In this document: piece after piece, positions 8,259-15,671 of the stretch
Position numbering within the stretch: position 1 is the first letter of the stretch
How the letters are laid out: the number at the start of each line of letters is the position of its first letter
Source of the DNA: Croceibacterium_A sp044506565
GTDB taxonomy: Bacteria; Pseudomonadota; Alphaproteobacteria; Sphingomonadales; Sphingomonadaceae
Assembly: GCA_044506565.1 (NCBI GenBank)
Contig: JBIQKN010000033.1
Span: 1 to 29,934 of the forward strand
DNA length: 29,934 nt
Direction of reading: 5' to 3'
Translations under genes and position numbers: made by a program
The notes under the pieces: generated by a model
What the model was told of the DNA's origin: nothing
The model's input: only the letters and a program-made list of their open reading frames with translations
Databases searched by the model: none

Positions 8259-8577
8259 GCCTCGATCACTTCGACGCCGTTCCAGAAGGCAATCCGGTCA
8301 CGTATGGCTGCGGCCTCCGNNNNNNNNNNNNNNNNNNNNNNNNNNNNNNNNNNNNNNNNNNNNNNNNNNNNNNNNNNNNNNNNNNNNNNNNNNNNNNNNN
8401 NNNNNNNNNNNNNNNNNNNTGCGCGGTGCCCTTCCACGGGCATTCGCTGGTCGTGGGGCTCCGCTCGAGCACCGAAGGGTCGACGTCCTCGCGAGGGAAG
8501 TAGTGGTTGCCTTCCACCACGACCGTGCGGTCGCTATGAGCAATGACCTGGTCGTTCCAAACAGCCTCGACGGCCAT
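8255..8577 (-). CDS. DUF427 domain protein, interrupted by an assembly gap
   Basis: The N-terminal part (8577 to 8420) reads MAVEAVWNDQVIAHSDRTVV and continues with VEGNHYFPRED and CPWKGTA. The C-terminal part (8319 to 8255) reads EAAAIRDRIAFWNGVEVIEA and a stop. Both are hallmarks of DUF427 proteins, small beta-rich proteins of unknown function about 95 residues long. The two parts are in different frames because 100 N stand between them; the family alignment suggests about 80 missing bases, so this is one intact gene rather than a frameshift. The ATG at 8577 has GGGAGGAG upstream, which is partly inside a stem-loop (8587-8608). It overlaps the next gene (cupin) by four bases. Confidence 0.85.
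8320..8419. other. Assembly gap (100 N) within DUF427 gene
   Basis: Exactly 100 N, the usual placeholder for a gap of unknown size. The flanks are the two halves of one DUF427 gene. Expected true length is roughly 75-90 bases, judged from the missing middle of the family (the part after CPWKGTA and before the AAAI segment). Confidence 0.95.
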
Positions 8578-8586
8578 GCGAAACTC

Positions 8587-8608
8587 CTCCCGACGCTTCC
8601 GTCGGGAG
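8587..8608 (-). promoter_or_regulatory. Stem-loop overlapping the DUF427 ribosome-binding site
   Basis: CTCCCGACG (8587-8595), loop CTTC, CGTCGGGAG (8600-8608): a perfect 9-bp stem in the 80-bp divergent gap. Read on the minus strand, the second arm ends in GGGAG and is directly followed by GAG, so it contains most of the Shine-Dalgarno of the DUF427 gene. Folding would hide the site. Whether this regulates translation is inference. Confidence 0.5.
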
Positions 8609-8657
8609 CGAAATGGCGCACCGCGAGGTTCGGTTCCCTCTGACTGAAGGGCGCAGC

Positions 8658-9452
8658 ATGATTCGCACGGGCATCGGCGGTTGGGTCTACCCCGAGTGGC
8701 GCAAGGGCGCGTTCTATCCCGAGGGGCTGGCGCAGAAGCGCGAGCTCGAATGGGCCAGCCGGCAGCTCGGTGCGATCGAGATCAACGGCACCTACCATTC
8801 GCTGCAGAAGCCCGAGAGCTTCCGCAAGTGGCGCGAGGCGACGCCCGAGGGGTTCGTGTTCGCGGTCAAGGGCTCGTCGTACATCACCAACCGCAAGGTG
8901 CTTGCCGAGGCGGGCGAGGCGCTGCCGCGCTTCTTCGGGCAGGGGATCGAGGAACTCGGCGACCGGCTCGGGCCGATCCTGTGGCAGCTGATGGCGACCA
9001 AGAAGTTCGACGCCGAGGACATCGCCGCGTTCTTTGCGCTGCTGCCGAAGGAGCTGAAGGGCCTGCCGCTGCGCCACGCGATCGAGGTCGGCCATGAGAG
9101 CTTCGCCTGCGCGGAGTTCGTCGACATCTGCCGCGCTGTGGGCGTGGCGATCGTGTGGTGCGAGCAGCAAGGGCGAACCGCGATCGCCGACCGTACGGCG
9201 GACTTCGCCTACTTGCGCTGCAAGAACGCGCAGGATGCCAAGCCGGCAGGTTATCCTTCCGACGAGCTGGAACGGATCGCGGCACTGTGCCGGGCATGGG
9301 AGCGCGGAGAGGCACCCTCCGGCCTGTCCTATGCCGGCGAGCGGGACGCCAGCGCGGGGAGACCGGGCGACGTGTTCTGCTTCATGATTGCGGGGGCCAA
9401 GCACCGGAACCCGGCTGCGGCCATGGCGCTGGCCGAGGCCTTGAGGCGCTAG
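8658..9452 (+). CDS. DUF72 family protein (YecE-like)
   Basis: A 264-residue DUF72 protein with a TIM-barrel-like fold. Family signatures are the N-terminal IRTGIGGWVYPEWRKGAFYP, then EINGTYHSLQKPESFRKW and FVFAVKGSSYITNRK, and a C-terminal DVFCFMIAGAKHRNPAAAMAL. The biochemical role of the family is not established. AGGG upstream of the ATG at 8658 supports that start rather than 8613. It is divergent from the DUF427 gene and followed 76 bp later by the dipeptidase gene on the same strand. Confidence 0.9.
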   Translation: MIRTGIGGWVYPEWRKGAFYPEGLAQKRELEWASRQLGAIEINGTYHSLQKPESFRKWREATPEGFVFAVKGSSYITNRKVLAEAGEALPRFFGQGIEELGDRLGPILWQLMATKKFDAEDIAAFFALLPKELKGLPLRHAIEVGHESFACAEFVDICRAVGVAIVWCEQQGRTAIADRTADFAYLRCKNAQDAKPAGYPSDELERIAALCRAWERGEAPSGLSYAGERDASAGRPGDVFCFMIAGAKHRNPAAAMALAEALRR

Positions 9453-9528
9453 GATGGGCTCGCGGGCCCGGGTCACCGCTTGCGCCGGGCCGCGCTTCTT
9501 GACAGGTTCGACGCGGACAGGAGGTCGC

Positions 9529-10788
9529 ATGCTCAAGCTCGTCGCCGCTCTCGCCGCCGCCTCGGCGTTCACTCTCGCGGTTCCGCTCGCGGCGCAGACG
9601 CCCGAGCAGGTTGCCGAGGCCGCGCTCAGGGCCGCGCCGGTGTGGGACGGGCACAACGACGTGCCGATCCAGCTGCGCGGGCGCTACGGCAACGTGATCG
9701 GCGATTTCGACTTCGAGGACACTACCGACACCGGGCCCAGCGATCCGCGGGGCCGGGTCATGCACACCGACCTCGCCCGGCTCGCCGAGGGGCGCGTGGG
9801 GGCGCAGTTCTGGTCGGTCTACGTCTCGGCCGACCTGCCGGAGCCGGAAGCGGCGGTGGCCACGATGGAGCAGATCGACGTCACCAAGCGGTTGATCGCG
9901 CGCTATCCCGAGCGGCTCGCGCTCGCGCTCACCGCCGACGACGTCGAGCGGGCGATGCGCGAGGGGAAGATCGCCTCGCTCCTGGGCATGGAAGGCGGGC
10001 ACTCGATCGCCTCGAGCCTCGCGGTGCTGCGGCAGATGTACGATCTCGGCGCGCGCTACCTGACGCTGACGCATTCGAAGAACACGCCGTGGGCCGACAG
10101 CGCCACGGCCGATCCCGAGCACGACGGGCTGACCCCGTTCGGCGAACAGGTCGTGCGCGAGATGCAGCGAATCGGCATGCTGGTCGATCTCAGCCACGTC
10201 AGCGAGGCGACGATGCTGGACACGCTCGACGTGGCGCGGGCCCCGGTGATCTTCAGCCATTCGGGCGCGCGCGGCGTCAACGGCCATTCGCGCAACGTGC
10301 CCGACAACGTGCTTGCGCGGCTGAGGGACAACGGCGGCATGGTCATGGTCGTCGGATTGCCGGGGTACCTGAGCGAGGAACGGCGCCAGTGGTACGCCCG
10401 GCGAGAAGCGCACCAGGCCTCGCTCAAGGCGCTGTGGCAGGGCCAGCCGGCCGTGGTCGAGGCGGCGATGAAGGACTGGGACGCGCAGAACCCCGAGCCG
10501 AAGGCGACGGTGGCGACGATGGCCGACCATATCGACCACATCCGCCGGGTCGCCGGGATCGATCACATCGGCCTCGGCGGCGACTACGACGGGATGGATT
10601 CGGGACCGGTCGGGATGGAGGACGTCGCCGGCTATCCGAAGCTGTTCGCCGAGCTCGCCCGGCGCGGCTACTCGCAGGCCGACCTCGAGAAGATCGCCAG
10701 CCGCAACATGATGCGCGTGCTGCGCGCGGCGGAGGCTCACGCGGCGGCGCACCGTGAGGATTCGCCGATCGAGACCAAGGTCGAGTAG
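9529..10788 (+). CDS. Secreted membrane dipeptidase (peptidase family M19)
   Basis: A 419-residue zinc dipeptidase of the renal dipeptidase family. The first 23 residues are a signal peptide (LAVPLAAQT), so the enzyme is periplasmic or secreted. Metal-site residues seen are His42 and Asp44 (WDGHNDVP), Glu155 (LGMEGGHS), His223 (DLSHVS) and His244 (FSHSGARGV), with Asp352 in GGDYDG. Length is normal for the family (400-430). It hydrolyses dipeptides, including D-amino-acid-containing ones in some members. AGGAGG at 9519-9524 sets the start at 9529; upstream in-frame sequence from 9454 is not needed. The stop is one base away from the stop of the convergent DUF1810 gene. Confidence 0.92.
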   Translation: MLKLVAALAAASAFTLAVPLAAQTPEQVAEAALRAAPVWDGHNDVPIQLRGRYGNVIGDFDFEDTTDTGPSDPRGRVMHTDLARLAEGRVGAQFWSVYVSADLPEPEAAVATMEQIDVTKRLIARYPERLALALTADDVERAMREGKIASLLGMEGGHSIASSLAVLRQMYDLGARYLTLTHSKNTPWADSATADPEHDGLTPFGEQVVREMQRIGMLVDLSHVSEATMLDTLDVARAPVIFSHSGARGVNGHSRNVPDNVLARLRDNGGMVMVVGLPGYLSEERRQWYARREAHQASLKALWQGQPAVVEAAMKDWDAQNPEPKATVATMADHIDHIRRVAGIDHIGLGGDYDGMDSGPVGMEDVAGYPKLFAELARRGYSQADLEKIASRNMMRVLRAAEAHAAAHREDSPIETKVE

Positions 10789-10789
10789 G

Positions 10790-11218
10790 CTAGGCCTTGA
10801 GCCGCTCGAGCGTGGCCGCGTCGCGCTCGCCGGCATAGAACGCGTCGAGCGCGAGGGCGAACGGCGCCGGGTCCGGCGCGCAGGCTTCGAACAGCGTCAT
10901 CGAGCTCCTGAACTTGAGCGCGTCGACCGCGCCGAGAATCGTCTCGGCGCTGCGCCGGCCGGCCCACCCGAGCATCGCCTCCGTGCACTCGCGCAGCCGC
11001 GCGCCGAGCAGCGGGTGGCGAGCGTAGGCCTCGGCCTCCTCGCGGCCGCGGATCGCGTAGAACTGCGCGGTGGAGCTGCGGCCGAGACCGGCAACCTGTG
11101 GGAACACGAACCACATCCAGTGGCTGACCTTGCGGCCGTCGCCCAACTCGGCGAGCGCCCGGAGGTAGACGCCTTCCTGCGCCTCGACGAACCGCTGGAG
11201 GGGGTCGAAGCCGGTCAG
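10790..11218 (-). CDS. DUF1810 family protein, probable CTG start
   Basis: Reading from CTG at 11218 gives 142 residues beginning (M)TGFDPLQRFVEAQEGVYLRA, followed by GDGRKVSHWMWFVFPQVAGLGRSS and the rest of a typical DUF1810 protein (about 140 residues, function unknown; some members are calpastatin-like by annotation only). The N-terminal FDLQRFVxAQ-type motif is part of the family, yet no ATG, GTG or TTG lies upstream in frame before it. The next allowed start, TTG at 11146, would delete it. The CTG overlaps the stop of the preceding gene as CTGA, the geometry of ATGA-type coupled starts, and no Shine-Dalgarno is visible. The alternative is an indel near the start. Confidence 0.82.
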   Translation of the reverse strand: MTGFDPLQRFVEAQEGVYLRALAELGDGRKVSHWMWFVFPQVAGLGRSSTAQFYAIRGREEAEAYARHPLLGARLRECTEAMLGWAGRRSAETILGAVDALKFRSSMTLFEACAPDPAPFALALDAFYAGERDAATLERLKA

Positions 11219-11598
11219 TTCGCCGCGGGGTCCGGCGCGGGCGGTTCGTCGGCGGCGCGGTTCTCGACGCGCGGCGGGGTACCCGGGCCGGCGGTCTCGC
11301 CGGGTTCGGCAGCCTCGATTTCGGTGAACCGGTCGTCGACAACGCTGTCGGTGCCGTCTGCCGTGGAGGCGCGCACCCCGCCGCGTGAGCCGTACTCCTG
11401 CAGCAGCCGCTCGCGTCCATCGGCGGTCGCCTCGCTTTCGACCGGGCCCTGCGTCGCGGCCCCGGTCATCCAGATCACCGAGAGCAGCACGATCGCCGCC
11501 AGCAGGCTGATGGCGAGGATCCAGCGCACGATGTTCGGTGTCGAGGCGCCGCGCGCTTCGTCGGTCTCCAAATGGACCTCGTCCCCCTGGCGTTCCAT
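11215..11598 (-). CDS. Single-TM hypothetical protein with acidic Pro/Ala-rich tail
   Basis: A 127-residue protein with a short polar N-terminus (MERQGDEVHLETDEARG), one strong transmembrane helix (about residues 25-46, IVRWILAISLLAAIVLLSVIWM), and a low-complexity acidic tail rich in Ala, Glu, Pro and Gly. Topology is probably N-in, tail periplasmic. No family is recognised. ATG at 11598 has GGGAG 8 nt upstream; an in-frame GTG at 11607 overlaps that Shine-Dalgarno and is less likely. Its stop overlaps the presumed CTG start of the DUF1810 gene. Confidence 0.72.
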   Translation of the reverse strand: MERQGDEVHLETDEARGASTPNIVRWILAISLLAAIVLLSVIWMTGAATQGPVESEATADGRERLLQEYGSRGGVRASTADGTDSVVDDRFTEIEAAEPGETAGPGTPPRVENRAADEPPAPDPAAN

Positions 11599-11705
11599 GG
11601 CCGTCACTCCCGCTGATTGCGGAGGAATCTACGGTTGGCCGCGCGGAATGTTCCGGTGGTGCGGAGCGGGGGATTTGAAACCGGAAACGTCGGCCGGCGG
11701 CGGTT

Positions 11706-12545
11706 CTAGTCGCGCAGGAGGTCGTTGATCCCTGTCTTCGCCCGGGTCTGCGCGTCGACGGTCTTGACGATCACCGCGCAGTACAGCGACGGACCGGGGC
11801 TGCCGTCGGGCAGCGGCTTGCCGGGCAGGCTGCCGGGAACGACCACCGCGTATGGCGGGACCACGCCCTGGTGAACCTCGCCGGTCGCGCGGTCGACGAT
11901 CTTGGTCGAGGCGCCGAGGTAGACGCCCATCGACAGCACGGCGCCTTCGCCCACGCGCACGCCCTCGGCCACTTCCGAGCGCGCGCCGATGAACGCGCCG
12001 TCGCCGATGATCACCGGTCCGGCCTGCAGCGGCTCGAGCACGCCGCCGATCCCGGCACCGCCCGAGATATGCACGTTCTTGCCGATCTGCGCGCAACTGC
12101 CGACCGTGGCCCAGGTGTCGACCATCGTCCCCTCGTCGACGTAGGCGCCGATGTTGACGAAGCTCGGCATCAGCACGACGCCGCGGGCGATGTAGCTGCC
12201 GCGGCGCGCGACCGCACCCGGGACGACCCGGAAGCCCGCGTCGCGGAAGCGGTTTTCGCCCCAGCCTTCGAACTTGCTCGGCACCTTGTCGAACGCCGCC
12301 GCGCCGGCCGAGCCGCCGGGCATGACCCGGTTGTCGTTGAGCCGGAACGACAGCAGCACGGCCTGCTTGAGCCACTGGTTGACCTTCCAGCCGCCCGCGC
12401 CGTCGGGCTCGGCGACGCGCGCCTTGCCGCTGTCGAGCAGTTCGAGCGCGGCCTCGACGGGTTCGCGCACGTCCCGGCTGGCGGGGGTGACCGCAGCGCG
12501 GTTCTCCCAGGCGGCGGAAATCGCGGCTTCGAGGTCGGCGGACAT
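11706..12545 (-). CDS. dapD: 2,3,4,5-tetrahydropyridine-2,6-dicarboxylate N-succinyltransferase
   Basis: A 279-residue enzyme of the succinylase branch of lysine/diaminopimelate synthesis; it transfers succinyl from succinyl-CoA to tetrahydrodipicolinate. The N-terminal helical domain contains KVNQWLKQAVLLSFRLNDN. It is followed by a left-handed beta-helix of hexapeptide repeats (about 115-235, for example FVNIGAYVDEGTMVDTWATVGSCAQIGKNVHISGGAGIGG). The conserved tail is PLPDGSPGPSLYCAVIVKTVDAQTRAKTGINDLLRD. Length and motifs are standard for DapD. GGGAG lies upstream of the ATG at 12545. It precedes a small TM-protein gene about 108 bp downstream. Confidence 0.97.
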   Translation of the reverse strand: MSADLEAAISAAWENRAAVTPASRDVREPVEAALELLDSGKARVAEPDGAGGWKVNQWLKQAVLLSFRLNDNRVMPGGSAGAAAFDKVPSKFEGWGENRFRDAGFRVVPGAVARRGSYIARGVVLMPSFVNIGAYVDEGTMVDTWATVGSCAQIGKNVHISGGAGIGGVLEPLQAGPVIIGDGAFIGARSEVAEGVRVGEGAVLSMGVYLGASTKIVDRATGEVHQGVVPPYAVVVPGSLPGKPLPDGSPGPSLYCAVIVKTVDAQTRAKTGINDLLRD

Positions 12546-12617
12546 TGCGGCTCCCTGTATGTCTTCGTGCTGGCGCCGCTAGACCGGGCAGGGCGAGGGG
12601 GCAAGCCTCCCGCCAAG

Positions 12618-12650
12618 CTCGTCATCCTGAACGTGTTTCAGGATGACGAG
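12618..12650. repeat. REP-like palindrome, 14-bp perfect stem
   Basis: CTCGTCATCCTGAA (12618-12631) pairs exactly with TTCAGGATGACGAG (12637-12650); the loop is CGTGT. It lies between dapD and gmk. A near-identical palindrome with the same arm is at 17629-17659. Dispersed GTCATCCTGAA palindromes are, as I recall, common in sphingomonad genomes. It may also act as a terminator for gmk transcripts running toward dapD. Confidence 0.85.
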
Positions 12651-12696
12651 AAGGAGAGGATCGGCTCACAAGGGCGAAGGGGGCGGAGGGCTGAAC

Positions 12697-13335
12697 TCAG
12701 CGCGTCAGTTCGCGCACGAAGTCGATCAGCCCGGTCTGGCGCAGGCGGCGCATGCGTTCGGCTTCGAGGATCATCTTCACCTTGGCGAAGCACCGCTCGA
12801 TGTCGTCGTTGATCACGACGTAGTCGTAGGCGTCCCAGTGGCTGATCTCGGAGCGGGCGCGGTCCATCCGGCCGCGGATCACTTCCTCGCTGTCCGTGCC
12901 CCGCGAGCGCAGTCGCTGCTCGAGGGCGTCGATGCTCGGCGGCAGCAGGAATACGCGCACGACGTCGCCCTGCGCGCGCTGGTAGAGCTGCTGGGTGCCC
13001 TGCCAGTCGATGTCGAACAGGAAGTCCTCGCCGCGCTTGAGCCGGTCGCGGATCTCGGCCTTGGGCGTGCCGTAACAGTGGCCGAAGACCTCGGCCCATT
13101 CGAAGAACGCGTCTTCCTCGACCATCCGGTCGAAACCCGCGCGGTCGGTGAAATGGTAGTCGTGCCCGTCGATCTCCCCGGGGCGCATCGGCCGCGTGGT
13201 CACCGAAACCGACATGCTGAGGTGGCTGCCCTCTTCTGCGAGCAGGCGCCGGGCGATCGTGGTCTTTCCGGCCCCGGAAGGCGACGAGAGGATGAACATC
13301 AGCCCGCGCCGGGCCAGCGTGTCTTGATCGGCCAT
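12697..13335 (-). CDS. gmk: Guanylate kinase
   Basis: A 212-residue guanylate kinase (GMP + ATP to GDP + ADP). The P-loop SSPSGAGKTT is at about residues 17-26. The GMP-binding segment is SVSVTTRPMRPGEIDGHDYHF, with further conserved FFEWAEVFGHCYGTPK and DFLFDIDWQGTQQL. The C-terminal lid and helix are YDYVVINDDIERCFAKVKMIL. Length is typical. The protein is cytosolic and essential in most bacteria. It is followed downstream by the REP-like palindrome and dapD; upstream are two small genes on the same strand. Confidence 0.97.
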   Translation of the reverse strand: MADQDTLARRGLMFILSSPSGAGKTTIARRLLAEEGSHLSMSVSVTTRPMRPGEIDGHDYHFTDRAGFDRMVEEDAFFEWAEVFGHCYGTPKAEIRDRLKRGEDFLFDIDWQGTQQLYQRAQGDVVRVFLLPPSIDALEQRLRSRGTDSEEVIRGRMDRARSEISHWDAYDYVVINDDIERCFAKVKMILEAERMRRLRQTGLIDFVRELTR

Positions 13336-13373
13336 GCACGCTGTTGCCGCAGGCCGCGGGCGGAAATCAACCC

Positions 13374-13763
13374 CTACTCGTCCTCGACCCTTGCCGCCCG
13401 CCTGGCCAGTTTGCGGTCGCCGCGCCGCCGCGCCTCGCGCGGTTTCAGGCTGCGGTCGATCAGGGTCTTGGCCAGCAGGCCGCCGGTGACCAGCAGGAAC
13501 CCGGGCAGCGAGCGCGTCGCCACGCGCGCCGCTCCGGTCGTGGCAAGGGTTGCCACCGTGGACCGGCCCTCGACGATATCGCCGGCCTTGGCCCGCCCGT
13601 AGCGGACCCTCAGCGCCGCGCGCTCGATCGCGCGGGCGGCGAGCAGCGCGGCACCGCGAACCGCGACGTCGACGATCAGCAGGTTGGTGGCGGGGTTCGG
13701 GCTCGGGCCGGGTACCGTGCGGTCAGTCCGCTTCCGGCTGCGCTTGCGGAGCCCGCGGGCCAT
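13374..13763 (-). CDS. Small hydrophobic-patch hypothetical protein
   Basis: A 129-residue protein with a very basic N-terminus (MARGLRKRSRKRTDR). It has two moderately hydrophobic segments (NLLIVDVAVRGAALLAARAI, about 27-46; and SLPGFLLVTGGLLAKTLI, about 82-100) and a basic tail (RRRGDRKLARR). It looks like a conserved small membrane-associated protein of sphingomonads, without a known function. The ATG at 13763 follows the sspB stop by eight bases, so it is probably in an operon with sspB. There is no clear Shine-Dalgarno. The open frame extends far upstream but is antisense to hisB there; I reject that part. Confidence 0.62.
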   Translation of the reverse strand: MARGLRKRSRKRTDRTVPGPSPNPATNLLIVDVAVRGAALLAARAIERAALRVRYGRAKAGDIVEGRSTVATLATTGAARVATRSLPGFLLVTGGLLAKTLIDRSLKPREARRRGDRKLARRAARVEDE

Positions 13764-13771
13764 CCGTGGCG

Positions 13772-14272
13772 CTATTTCTTGCGGCCGAAATCGACCGTGA
13801 CGACATTCGACCCGTCGTCGGGCGTGGCGGTTTCGTTCGTCTCGGACCCGGGCGTGTCGTTCTCGGCATCCTCGTGCGCGGTCGGCTCGATGTCGGTCAC
13901 GGCGGCCTGGAACTGCAGCCCGAAGTCGACCGCAGGATCGACGAATGCGGTGATCGCGGCGAACGGGATCGAGAGCTTGGCCGGGATCTGGTTGAAGCTG
14001 AGCCCGACTTCGAACCCCCGGTCGTCGACCGACAGGTCCCAGAACTTGTTCTGCAGGACGATCGTCATCTCGTCGGGAAAGCGCTCGCGCAGGTGCTTGG
14101 GGATATTGACCCCGGGGGCCCCGGTCTTGAACGTGATGTAGAAGTGGTGGTTGCCCGGCAGGGTGCCGCCCGACTGCTCGACCGAGCCGAGCACGCGCCC
14201 GACCACCGCGCGCAGCGCTTCCTGCACGATCTCGTCGTACGGTATCAGGCTGTCGGGCGTCTCGTCGCTCAT
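13772..14272 (-). CDS. sspB: Alphaproteobacterial SspB-type ClpXP adaptor
   Basis: A 166-residue protein matching the alphaproteobacterial SspB family (stringent starvation protein B homologue). The globular domain (about 7-115) has DSLIPYDEIVQEALRAVVG, NHHFYITFKTGAPGVNIP, and MTIVLQNKFWDLSV. After it comes an acidic flexible linker and a C-terminal basic-hydrophobic tail (NVVTVDFGRKK), which in SspB proteins is the ClpX-docking module. It delivers ssrA-tagged or selected substrates to ClpXP. I chose the ATG at 14272 (MSDETPDSLIPYDEI); the upstream open frame has no conserved residues. It is divergent from hisB with an 82-bp gap. Confidence 0.88.
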   Translation of the reverse strand: MSDETPDSLIPYDEIVQEALRAVVGRVLGSVEQSGGTLPGNHHFYITFKTGAPGVNIPKHLRERFPDEMTIVLQNKFWDLSVDDRGFEVGLSFNQIPAKLSIPFAAITAFVDPAVDFGLQFQAAVTDIEPTAHEDAENDTPGSETNETATPDDGSNVVTVDFGRKK

Positions 14273-14354
14273 GCCCAAGTAGGTGGCGTTGCCCGGCTTT
14301 CCGGTCAAGCGCCAATGCTTGCGCGACATTTTGGCTCGCGTATAGCGCGTCGCC

Positions 14355-14948
14355 ATGCGCACCGGGCGGATCGAGCGGAAAACGGCGGAGACCGACATCC
14401 TCGTAGAGGTCAATCTCGACGGGACCGGGGCGTACGACGTTGGCACCGGGATCGGTTTTCTCGACCACATGGTCGAGCAGTTCAGCCGCCACTCGCTGAT
14501 CGACGTGACGCTGAAGGTGCAGGGCGACCTGCACATCGACCAGCACCACACCACCGAGGACAGCGCGATCGCGCTCGGCCAGGCGCTGGCGCAGGCGCTC
14601 GGCGACAAGGGCGGGATCGGCCGCTACGGCACGGCCTATTCGCCGATGGACGAGACGCTCGTGCGCGTCGCGCTCGACATCTCGGGCCGGCCGTACCTCG
14701 TGTGGAAGCTGCGGTTTACGCAGGAGAAGCTCGGCGAGTGGGATACCGAGCTGGTCGAGCACTGGTTCCACTCGGTGGCGCAGGCGGCCGGGATCACGCT
14801 CCACGTCCAGCTGCTCTACGGGCAGAACAACCACCACGTCTGCGAGGCAGCCTACAAGGGCTTCGCCCGGGCGATGCGCCAAGCGGTCGAACTCGATCCG
14901 CGCAAGGGCGGGGCGGTACCTTCGACCAAGGGACAGCTCGGTGGCTGA
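14355..14948 (+). CDS. hisB: Imidazoleglycerol-phosphate dehydratase
   Basis: A 197-residue monofunctional HisB, step 6 of histidine biosynthesis (IGP to imidazole-acetol phosphate). The two similar half-domains each show the metal-binding His/Glu motifs: FLDHMVEQFSRHSLID and DQHHTTEDSAIALGQAL in the first half, VEHWFHSVAQAAGITLHVQ and GQNNHHVCEAAYKGFARAM in the second. Length is that of the non-fused enzyme. The ATG at 14355 has no strong Shine-Dalgarno. It is the first gene of a co-directional his block; hisH follows after eight bases. Confidence 0.97.
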   Translation: MRTGRIERKTAETDILVEVNLDGTGAYDVGTGIGFLDHMVEQFSRHSLIDVTLKVQGDLHIDQHHTTEDSAIALGQALAQALGDKGGIGRYGTAYSPMDETLVRVALDISGRPYLVWKLRFTQEKLGEWDTELVEHWFHSVAQAAGITLHVQLLYGQNNHHVCEAAYKGFARAMRQAVELDPRKGGAVPSTKGQLGG

Positions 14949-14956
14949 AGCCCCCA

Positions 14957-15586
14957 ATGGCTGAGGCAATCGCGCTGATCGACTACGGCGCGGGTAACCT
15001 CCACTCGGTTCACAACGCGCTGAAGGCCGCAGGGGCCGAGCGGGTCTGCGTCACCGCCGACCCCGACAACGTTCGCGGCGCGCGGCGAGTCGTGCTGCCC
15101 GGCGTCGGCTCGTTCAAGGCCTGCGCCGAGGGCCTGACGGGCATCCCCGGCATGGTCGAGGCGCTCGAGGAGCGGGTGCTGCGGGGCGGAGTGCCGTTCC
15201 TCGGCGTCTGCGTCGGCATGCAACTGCTGGCGAGCACCGGGCACGAGTACGGGGCCACGCCGGGGCTCGGCTGGATTCCGGGCGAAGTGCGGCTGATCGA
15301 GCGGACCGACCCCGCGATCAAGGTGCCGCACATGGGCTGGAACGACGTCTCGCCGACGCCGCACCACGACGGCGCCGAGCTGATCGAGCCGGGCGAGGCC
15401 TATTTCCTCCACTCGTACCACTTTCGCCCCGACAGCGGTCGCGACGTGGCGGCGATGACCGACCACGGCGGCGGGCTGGTCGCCGCGGTCGCGCGCGACA
15501 ACATCGTCGGGGTGCAGTTCCATCCCGAGAAGAGCCAGGCCTACGGCCTCGCGCTTCTCGCGCGCTTCCTCGAATGGAAACCCTAA
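14957..15586 (+). CDS. hisH: Imidazole glycerol phosphate synthase, glutamine amidotransferase subunit
   Basis: A 209-residue class I glutamine amidotransferase that supplies ammonia to HisF. The catalytic triad is visible: nucleophile Cys85 (FLGVCVGMQLL), His189 and Glu191 (VGVQFHPEKSQ). Other family marks are LIDYGAGNLHSV at the N-terminus and KVPHMGWNDV. ATG at 14957 lies eight bases after the hisB stop; the partner hisF is at 18614, separated by three other genes, which is unusual only in spacing. Confidence 0.97.
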   Translation: MAEAIALIDYGAGNLHSVHNALKAAGAERVCVTADPDNVRGARRVVLPGVGSFKACAEGLTGIPGMVEALEERVLRGGVPFLGVCVGMQLLASTGHEYGATPGLGWIPGEVRLIERTDPAIKVPHMGWNDVSPTPHHDGAELIEPGEAYFLHSYHFRPDSGRDVAAMTDHGGGLVAAVARDNIVGVQFHPEKSQAYGLALLARFLEWKP

Positions 15587-15671
15587 GCCGCTCCGACCGC
15601 GGGACAAACCCGGGTCAGCAAGGCGGAACCGCTGCAACGGCCGATCGTCTCCGCAACGAAGGAGACATGCC

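Noticed and set aside
14273..14354. Possible his leader peptide or attenuator before hisB
   Set aside because: The 82-bp gap has no run of His codons and no alternative terminator/antiterminator stems.
13374..14969. Open frame of 531 codons on the minus strand covering hisB, sspB and the small protein gene
   Set aside because: Only residues from the ATG at 13763 onward look like a protein; the upstream part is antisense to hisB and out of frame with sspB.
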